Origin: Vibrio aerogenes
Lineage (GTDB): Bacteria; Pseudomonadota; Gammaproteobacteria; Enterobacterales; Vibrionaceae
NCBI RefSeq assembly: GCF_024346755.1
Contig: NZ_AP024862.1
Span: 62,001 to 126,000, forward strand
Direction: 5' to 3'
DNA length: 64,000 bases
Part shown: piece by piece, positions 63,735 through 64,000 of the stretch
How positions within the stretch are numbered: the first letter of the stretch is position 1
How the letters are laid out: every line of letters starts with the position of its first letter
Position numbers and translations under genes: made by a program
The notes under the pieces: generated by a model
Told to the model about the DNA's origin: nothing
What the model saw: the letters and a program-made list of their open reading frames with translations, nothing else
Databases searched by the model: none

Positions 63735-64000
63735 CTACAGATAAAGACAAAACTCAATCAGCTGTTTCTCAATGCTTTGATTGGTTTTTAAAAACAGCAG
63801 CAGATAAATCACGGTTTGCTGTTCTGATGCTTCGGCTTCATACAGAATCCGGAAGTCACCAATGGCTGCGTTTCTGACCGAGTTGACGCCCAGCTCCATT
63901 AATTCCGGACACCGGGAATAAGCCAGCGGATGTTCTGACACACAGGATTCAAATTGTGCCAGTGTTTTCTCAACCCGTTCAATCACATCAATTTCATCAG
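63735..64000 (-). CDS. ParE/RelE-like toxin, N-terminus cut by the window end
   Basis: At least 87 residues, open to the window edge. The real start lies beyond 64000; the apparent GTG at 63986 is internal (the frame reads DEID before it). The pattern is ParE/RelE: CPELMELGVNSVRNAAIGDFRILYEAEASEQQTVIYLLLFLKTNQS, with the beta-sheet F-R-I-L-Y-E strand. Members poison gyrase or the ribosome. The antitoxin is expected upstream, outside the window. Confidence 0.75.
   Translation of the reverse strand, partial: DEIDVIERVEKTLAQFESCVSEHPLAYSRCPELMELGVNSVRNAAIGDFRILYEAEASEQQTVIYLLLFLKTNQSIEKQLIEFCLYL

Overview
The window looks like part of a Vibrio genome, probably from the smaller chromosome. The protein repertoire is typical of the genus: SpeG, CheV, PepT, GuaC, a Bat/MoxR operon and a VgrG island. 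The strongest single marker is a Qrr-type quorum-sensing small RNA at about 2505-2616, with a sigma-54 promoter and two LuxO-like sites. Species is not determined. No rRNA, tRNA or CRISPR array was seen.

Layout. (1) 0.2-6.7 kb: TetR regulator, membrane diguanylate cyclase, Qrr sRNA, XRE/short-chain-acyl-type regulator, an unknown protein, CheV and a parvulin. (2) 6.7-11.6 kb: SpeG, small unknown proteins, an EamA transporter, a Fur-box gene, a CD-NTase-like nucleotidyltransferase, a DUF3820 protein, an ankyrin-like secreted protein and a thioesterase. (3) 11.8-18.8 kb: a compact minus-strand Bat operon (MoxR, DUF58, DUF4381, BatA, BatB/C fusion, BatD). (4) 19-27.3 kb: a MITE-like palindrome, pepT, a cold-shock gene with a long leader, a REC-CheC/PAS pair, nnr, an outer-membrane barrel and guaC behind a promoter that fires straight into a terminator hairpin. 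(5) 27.3-34.5 kb, a mobile and repeat-rich stretch: an IS200 element, an APH-like kinase, a REP-associated transposase beside 105-bp tandem repeats, a secreted esterase with CBM2, a 66-aa gene under a structured RNA leader, a lipoprotein and a family of 205-bp repeats. (6) 34.5-45.0 kb: a polyamine-type uptake and catabolic locus (aldehyde dehydrogenase, M20 deacylase, LuxR regulator, PotABCD-like ABC importer, DavA-like amidase, class III aminotransferase). A shared palindrome, GGGGT-N5-ACCCC, lies at both inner promoters. (7) 45.1-49.1 kb: a heterodimeric ABC exporter preceded by a 21-residue leader peptide and a classic attenuator. (8) 49.2-59.8 kb: an orphan type VI secretion island (VgrG, DUF6484-like, DUF2169, thiolase-like protein, PAAR-like GHH nuclease effector, two paralogous propeller-like putative immunity proteins, HEAT-repeat protein). 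(9) 59.9-64 kb: methyltransferase, MHS-family MFS transporter, PAS-LuxR regulator, DUF1289 protein and a ParE-like toxin cut by the window end.

The least ordinary items are regulatory RNA candidates: the ABC-exporter attenuator (45.1-45.4 kb), the leader with mutually exclusive pairings over a Shine-Dalgarno at 32.65-32.79 kb, and the guaC promoter-terminator. The T6SS effector with duplicated putative immunity genes and the standalone CD-NTase-like enzyme also deserve attention. All family names come from reading motifs; no database search was run.
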